From the NCBI GenBank assembly GCA_030637205.1, contig DAOVVL010000046.1, forward strand, positions 1-9,651: DNA of 9,651 nucleotides, read 5' to 3'. Positions 5,792 to 9,651 of the stretch are shown here, in pieces. The DNA comes from Thalassospiraceae bacterium (lineage in GTDB: Bacteria; Pseudomonadota; Alphaproteobacteria; Rhodospirillales; Magnetovibrionaceae). The notes under the pieces are model-generated. The model made no database searches. It worked only from the letters and a program-made list of their open reading frames with translations, and had not been told where the DNA came from. How positions within the stretch are numbered: position 1 is the first letter of the stretch; each line of letters starts with the position of its first letter. The position numbers were made by a program, and so were the translations under genes.

Positions 5792-5819
5792 TTGCAATCG
5801 CCACCGTGTGGCGTATTAT
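5792..5819 (+). promoter_or_regulatory. Sigma-70 promoter of tRNA-Gly
   Basis: TTGCAA (5792-5797) and TATTAT (5814-5819) are separated by 16 bp, followed by a GC-rich discriminator CGCGCCGC, the pattern typical of stable-RNA promoters under stringent control. Transcription would start near 5826, about 19 nt before the mature tRNA. The spacer contains a perfect inverted repeat CGCCAC-CGT-GTGGCG (5799-5813), and a second one, GGCGATTG/CAATCGCC (5779-5786 and 5795-5802), overlaps the -35 box. Confidence 0.7.
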
Positions 5820-5844
5820 CGCGCCGCTTTTACCGGAATTTTGA

Positions 5845-5919
5845 GCGGGCGTAGCTCAGGGGTAGAGCGCAACCTTGCCAAGGTTGAAGTCGTGAGTTCG
5901 AATCTCATCGCCCGCTCCA
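5845..5919 (+). tRNA. tRNA-Gly (anticodon GCC)
   Basis: A 75-nt tRNA with encoded CCA. The acceptor stem GCGGGCG (5845-5851) pairs with CGCCCGC (5909-5915). Discriminator U (5916), usual for bacterial tRNA-Gly, precedes CCA (5917-5919). The anticodon stem CAACC/GGTTG (5870-5874, 5882-5886) carries the loop TTGCCAA with anticodon GCC at 5877-5879, reading GGC and GGU codons. The D-arm (GCTCAGGGGTAGAGC) and the T-arm with TTCGAAT are canonical. No clear intrinsic terminator follows before the convergent gene ends at 5968. Confidence 0.98.
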
Positions 5920-5967
5920 TTCCGCTAGAAATCCCCCTATAATTTCCAATAAAATCAATAAGTTAAG

Positions 5968-6237
5968 TCATATCTCGAGAATGGCGCTTTGGGCAATCAG
6001 GGCGGCCAGCGCGAGGATTCCAAAGCACGTTACGATACCAAAACCGAATAACACGTTGCCGGCGGTCGCCACGGGATACTGCTGGCGATCCTGGGCGCGG
6101 CGCTGGGCCGCGCGCTGCTCGGCACCGCCAACCACGGTCAGATAGAAGCGCCACTTAAAAAATGGCAGCGAAAGGCGCAGATCCACCGGGTGGCGGCGCC
6201 ACGTTTTTGCGGCTTCGTTGGCTGGGCTGTTGGTCAT
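5968..6237 (-). CDS. Small single-pass membrane protein of unknown function
   Basis: I do not recognise this 89-residue protein as a named family. Residues 1-58 are hydrophilic and Arg-rich, with a notable segment HPVDLRLSLPFFKWRFYLTV (16-35) and an alpha-helical charged stretch AEQRAAQRRAQDRQ (39-52). One hydrophobic helix follows at about 60-84, and the chain ends at 89. The positive charge before the helix predicts a cytosolic N-terminus and a C-terminal inner-membrane anchor. The ATG at 6237 has a perfect GGAGG six bases upstream (6244-6248), strongly supporting this start over a TTG at 6297, and the good Shine-Dalgarno and clean hydrophobic anchor indicate a real gene. It is divergent from the glutamate dehydrogenase gene (148-bp gap) and convergent with tRNA-Gly (48-bp gap). 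Confidence 0.75.
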   Translation of the reverse strand: MTNSPANEAAKTWRRHPVDLRLSLPFFKWRFYLTVVGGAEQRAAQRRAQDRQQYPVATAGNVLFGFGIVTCFGILALAALIAQSAILEI

Positions 6238-6330
6238 GGATGGCCTCCGGCTTGTGATCCCCCCATGAGGTTCGCACAGGCTTTCGTGCCCGGTCAATTG
6301 ATCGTTAAGTTCAGGTTCTAATTGAATATT

Positions 6331-6360
6331 TCCCCAGATGGTCTAGCTTTTGCGTGGGGA
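6331..6360 (+). promoter_or_regulatory. Inverted repeat in the leader of the glutamate dehydrogenase gene
   Basis: TCCCCA (6331-6336) pairs exactly with TGGGGA (6355-6360) across an 18-nt loop, ending 25 nt before the ATG. There is no T-run after it, so it is not a terminator. It could be a short leader stem or an operator; the support is only a 6-bp match, which may be chance. No convincing -35/-10 pair was seen in 6238-6385. Confidence 0.3.
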
Positions 6361-6385
6361 TGCGCCAGTTATTGGGAGCTCTTAC

Positions 6386-9300
6386 ATGGCACGCAAGACG
6401 GGAAAGCAAAAGTCTCAAGCACATTTGATTGATGCAATCGCCAAGCAAGGGGCAAAAGGCAGTGCAAAGTTGCGCGCCCTGAGCGATGCGTTCTTGCGCG
6501 GCTACCACGCACGAATATCCGTTGATGACCTGTTGGCCAAAACGTCTAAAGCGCATGGCGCTGTGGCGATGCATCATTTGAAGTGCGCACAACGCCGTCG
6601 CCCGGGCGAAACCATCATTCGGGTCTTTAACCCGACACTTAAGAAGCACGGCTGGGATTCCGATTTCACGGCGATCCAGATGGTTACGTCCGACAAGCCG
6701 TTCCTGCTGGATTCCGTCGTTGCCGAACTGAACCGTCTAAGCGTTCCGGTTCGCCTGTCCATACACCCGGTTATTCATGTGGCCCGCAAAAAAGACGGCA
6801 CACTGGAAAATGTTTTTAAAGCGCCGTCGAATTCCAAGTCCCAGGCTGAATCCTTTATCTACATCGAGGTCAACGGCCAGACAGCCGAAGCCATAAGTGA
6901 AATTCAAAAATGTCTTAGCGCAGTTCTGACAGAAGTGAGCCTTGCCGTTGAAGACTGGCAAAAAATGCGCAGCCTCCTGATCGACGTTGTTGAAGATCTG
7001 AAAAGCGCAAAAACAAAATCTACAAGCGCGGCTACCGACGAAGCCTGTGAATTCTTGCGCTGGGCGCATGACAATCATTTCACGTTATTGGGGTTTCGCG
7101 AATATGATTTTACCGGAGCCGGAACCAAGGCGCAGGTAAAGATTATTAATAAAACTGCGTTGGGTATTTTGCGCGATAAGTCGCGGGTTGTTTTTCAGGA
7201 AATTCGCGAACTGGCCAGCATGCCGCAACAGGTCCGCAACTTTGTTTCCAGCGCAGAACTTCTGGTGGCCAACAAAACCGATACGCTGTCAAGGGTCCAC
7301 CGCGCGGTGCATATGGATTCCATCGGCATTAAAAAGTTTGATGAAAAGGGCCGGGTTATCGGCCAGCGGGTTTTTGTCGGCCTGTATACTGCCGGGGTTT
7401 ACACCAACAGCGCCAGCGACGTTCCGTTGTTGCGCAGCAAAATCAAGCGCACTTTTGCGCGTTCAGGCTTTTCAGGCATATCACACGACGGCAAGGCGCT
7501 GCTCAATATTCTTGAAACCTATCCCCGTGATGAACTGTTTCAGGTAAGCGACGACAAGTTGCTGGAAATCAGCATGGGTATTCTGCACTTGCAAGACCGT
7601 CAAAAGGTCTCAATGTTCCTGCGCCACGATGATTTTGAACGGTTCGTGAGTTGCCTGATATACATTCCCCGCGACAGTTACACGACGGACCTGCGGTTGC
7701 GTTTGCAGCACACTCTGGAAACCGCGTTTAACGGTAAAGTTGCCGCGCACTACGCACAGTTGGGCGATCAGGCATTGGCGCGCCTTCATGTGATTGTCGC
7801 GACCACTCCCGGCGCGATCCCGAAGTACAATGTAGATGCACTTGAAAACGACCTGCGCGAAGAAGCCCGCACCTGGGGCGATCGGTTGGACGTTGCGCTA
7901 ATTGATGCACATGGCGAAGCCGAAGGCGCCAGACTTCTGGAAATTTATAGCAATGCGTTTGATGCGGGATACCGCCATCGGTTTTCTGCCGTTCAGTCGC
8001 TGGATGATATCGCCCACATTGAAACCGTTTACCGCCAAGGCTCCATCGGTTTGAACTTAAGCCTCGCTGAAAACGGCGACGATGACGGCAAGGGAAATGG
8101 CGCAAGCGCGCAGATCAAGCTGCGCTTTAAGGCATACCACCCGCGCGAGCCGTTGGCGCTGTCGGGCGTGTTGCCGATCCTGGAACATTTCGGCCTGAAC
8201 GTGATCGAAGAACTGCCGTATCGCGTGCAACCGCAAGGGGGTCAAGACTGGATCAGCCTGCATGATTTTGGGTTGGAGCCCAGTGGCGAACTGCCTGCGA
8301 AATTTGAAACGGCGCGCGATAATTTCCACACCGCGTTTGACAAGGTTTGGTCGGGCGAAATGGAAAGTGATGGTTTCAACGCGCTGATCCTTTTTGCCGG
8401 TTTGGACTGGCGCGAAGTGACGGTGTTGCGCGCGCTGACCAAATATTTGCGCCAAACCACGATCAGCTTTTCAGAGGCCTACATGGCGCAAACGCTGGTC
8501 AGCAATCCGCGCATTGCCAAGGGCATTGCCGATATTTTCAAGACCAAGTTTGAATATTCTGCGGCCAAGGGGGCGGTGCAAAAGGCCGCCGCCAAGGCCG
8601 GGCGCATTAAAAAACGCCTCGTGGATATGCTCGACGATGTCGAAAGCGCCGATCAGGATCGCATCCTGCGCCGGTTCCTGAACCTTACGGACGCCGCGCT
8701 GAGAACCAATTTCTACCAACAGACACCACAAGGCGGGCCCAAGGAATATCTGTCGATCAAGTTTTCATCGCAAGATATCGAAGAGCTGCCCCTGCCGCGT
8801 CCAAAGTTCGAGATTTTTGTTTATTCACCGCGCATCGAAGGCGTGCATCTGCGCTTTGGCAATGTTGCGCGCGGCGGTCTTCGCTGGTCGGACCGCCCAG
8901 AAGATTTCCGAACCGAAATTTTAGGACTGGTCAAAGCACAGCAGGTGAAAAATGCGGTGATCGTTCCGGTCGGTTCCAAAGGCGGGTTTGTGGTCAAACG
9001 CCCCCCCACCGAAGGCGGACGCGAAGCTTTCATGGCGGAAGGAATTGAATGTTATAAAAACTTCATCCGCGGCCTGCTGGATATCACCGATAACTATGCA
9101 GCCAACGGTCGTGTGTTGGCGCCGAAAAATGTATTACGTCACGACCCGGACGATTCTTATCTGGTGGTGGCAGCAGATAAAGGCACCGCGACGTTTTCCG
9201 ATATCGCGAATTCGGTTTCGCTGGATTATGGATTTTGGCTGGGCGATGCGTTCGCGTCGGGCGGATCGGTTGGCTATGATCATAAAAAAATGGGCATCAC

Positions 9301-9651
9301 CGCGCGCGGCGGATGGGAATCGGTCAAGCGCCATTTCCGCGAAATGAACATCGATACGCAGACGCAGGACTTCACCGTGATCGGCGTTGGCGATATGTCG
9401 GGCGATGTCTTTGGCAACGGAATGTTGCTATCCAAACACATTCGCCTGGTCGGTGCGTTCAACCACATGCACATATTTATTGATCCCAATCCCGATGCGG
9501 CAACCACGTTCAAGGAACGCAAACGCCTGTTCAACCTCCCGCGATCATCGTGGACAGATTTTAATGCCAAACTGATTTCCAAGGGCGGCGGGGTTTTTGA
9601 TCGTAAATCGAAATGGATTCCGCTCAGCCGTGAGATCAAGGCGCTGTTTAA
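6386..9651 (+). CDS. gdhB: Large NAD-dependent glutamate dehydrogenase (about 1600-residue type), 3' end missing
   Basis: The first 1088 codons of the giant bacterial NAD-GDH (Bac_GDH family), which oxidatively deaminates glutamate to 2-oxoglutarate and ammonium and works mainly in amino-acid catabolism. Family proteins are about 1600 residues, so roughly two thirds is visible, in one uninterrupted frame. The N-terminal half is the ACT-like regulatory region; NHFTLLGFREYDF (230-242) is a family hallmark. The catalytic domain shows ARGGLRWSDRPEDFRTEI (828-845), VPVGSKGGFV (861-870), whose Lys865 is the likely glutamate-binding or catalytic lysine, and the dinucleotide-binding loop GVGDMSGDVFGNGM (1000-1013). 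The ATG at 6386 has GGGAG seven bases upstream. In Caulobacter the orthologue GdhZ also links metabolism to FtsZ; whether that applies here is unknown. Relatives are named gdhB, gdhZ or gdh2, so the symbol is indicative. Confidence 0.96.
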   Translation, partial: MARKTGKQKSQAHLIDAIAKQGAKGSAKLRALSDAFLRGYHARISVDDLLAKTSKAHGAVAMHHLKCAQRRRPGETIIRVFNPTLKKHGWDSDFTAIQMVTSDKPFLLDSVVAELNRLSVPVRLSIHPVIHVARKKDGTLENVFKAPSNSKSQAESFIYIEVNGQTAEAISEIQKCLSAVLTEVSLAVEDWQKMRSLLIDVVEDLKSAKTKSTSAATDEACEFLRWAHDNHFTLLGFREYDFTGAGTKAQVKIINKTALGILRDKSRVVFQEIRELASMPQQVRNFVSSAELLVANKTDTLSRVHRAVHMDSIGIKKFDEKGRVIGQRVFVGLYTAGVYTNSASDVPLLRSKIKRTFARSGFSGISHDGKALLNILETYPRDELFQVSDDKLLEISMGILHLQDRQKVSMFLRHDDFERFVSCLIYIPRDSYTTDLRLRLQHTLETAFNGKVAAHYAQLGDQALARLHVIVATTPGAIPKYNVDALENDLREEARTWGDRLDVALIDAHGEAEGARLLEIYSNAFDAGYRHRFSAVQSLDDIAHIETVYRQGSIGLNLSLAENGDDDGKGNGASAQIKLRFKAYHPREPLALSGVLPILEHFGLNVIEELPYRVQPQGGQDWISLHDFGLEPSGELPAKFETARDNFHTAFDKVWSGEMESDGFNALILFAGLDWREVTVLRALTKYLRQTTISFSEAYMAQTLVSNPRIAKGIADIFKTKFEYSAAKGAVQKAAAKAGRIKKRLVDMLDDVESADQDRILRRFLNLTDAALRTNFYQQTPQGGPKEYLSIKFSSQDIEELPLPRPKFEIFVYSPRIEGVHLRFGNVARGGLRWSDRPEDFRTEILGLVKAQQVKNAVIVPVGSKGGFVVKRPPTEGGREAFMAEGIECYKNFIRGLLDITDNYAANGRVLAPKNVLRHDPDDSYLVVAADKGTATFSDIANSVSLDYGFWLGDAFASGGSVGYDHKKMGITARGGWESVKRHFREMNIDTQTQDFTVIGVGDMSGDVFGNGMLLSKHIRLVGAFNHMHIFIDPNPDAATTFKERKRLFNLPRSSWTDFNAKLISKGGGVFDRKSKWIPLSREIKALF

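Larger units (their letters stand above)
5581..5844. other. Intergenic region between cnoX-like gene and tRNA-Gly
   Basis: This 264-bp region must hold the leftward promoter of the chaperedoxin operon and the rightward tRNA promoter. Visible structure includes a tandem TTATAATT repeat (5581-5588, 5592-5599) just before the chaperedoxin ATG, an imperfect palindrome TGATCCATGTGCATCA (5660-5675), and an A/T-tract block at 5729-5770. No convincing -35/-10 pair for the leftward operon was found, and no credible ORF is present. Confidence 0.6.

Noticed and set aside
5679..5942. 87-codon plus-strand reading frame running through tRNA-Gly
   Set aside because: Its C-terminal half is the translation of the tRNA gene itself, giving the familiar GRSSGVERNLAKVEVVSSNL artefact; the first half is the A/T-tract and promoter region.
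6238..6297. TTG-initiated 20-residue extension of the small membrane protein
   Set aside because: The ATG at 6237 has a perfect GGAGG at ideal spacing, and the extension would translate that ribosome site.
6387..6402. TGGCACG near the gdh start as a sigma-54 -24 element
   Set aside because: No TTGC follows at the required spacing, and the match is the first codons of gdh.
6311..9639. Several minus-strand and off-frame plus-strand ORFs of 60-132 codons inside gdh
   Set aside because: All lie within one uninterrupted, motif-bearing glutamate dehydrogenase frame and show no independent ribosome sites or recognisable domains.
1..9651. Mobile element, phage, CRISPR, toxin-antitoxin or defence system
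   Set aside because: Both strands are accounted for by core housekeeping genes; no transposase, integrase, regularly spaced repeats or attachment-site duplication of the tRNA 3' end was seen.

Overview
The window looks like chromosomal DNA of an alphaproteobacterium, probably a Rhodospirillales-type marine or freshwater lineage. This rests on an ammonium transporter with a cleavable signal peptide, a cysteine-less CnoX-type chaperedoxin, a UbiL-like ubiquinone hydroxylase, and a very large NAD-dependent glutamate dehydrogenase. Base composition is moderately GC-rich and even. I see no insertion sequence, phage gene, CRISPR array or transfer signature. All assignments come from reading translations and motifs by eye; no database was searched.

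Layout. (1) 1-1488, minus strand: a glnK-amtB nitrogen-sensing operon, with amtB running off the left edge. A near-consensus sigma-54 promoter lies upstream at 1587-1603. (2) 1489-1850: a 362-base divergent intergenic region holding that promoter, a perfect 12-bp dyad with a 24-nt spacer (1690-1737) beside a TATACT box, and a GC-rich structured leader. (3) 1851-3113, plus strand: a UbiH/UbiL-family FAD monooxygenase. (4) 3142-5580, minus strand: a probable operon read from the right, consisting of a cysteine-free CnoX-like thioredoxin/TPR protein, a stand-alone Lon N-terminal domain protein, a Trm112-family protein and, after a 116-bp gap, a DUF971 protein. (5) 5581-5919: an AT-tract and dyad-rich promoter region leading into tRNA-Gly(GCC). 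(6) 5968-6237, minus strand: a small single-pass membrane protein of unknown function. (7) 6386-9651, plus strand: the N-terminal two thirds of an NAD-glutamate dehydrogenase, cut by the right edge.

How the genes fit together. GlnK/AmtB and NAD-glutamate dehydrogenase are both nitrogen-metabolism functions, one for ammonium uptake and its control and one for catabolic deamination of glutamate, but they are about 5 kb apart and are not one operon. The CnoX-LonN-Trm112 set suggests a proteostasis/translation housekeeping operon. The region is mostly ordinary core genome. The best leads are regulatory (the 1690-1737 dyad and the palindromes inside the tRNA promoter), the Cys-less chaperedoxin beside a Lon-N protein, and the unassigned 89-residue membrane protein.
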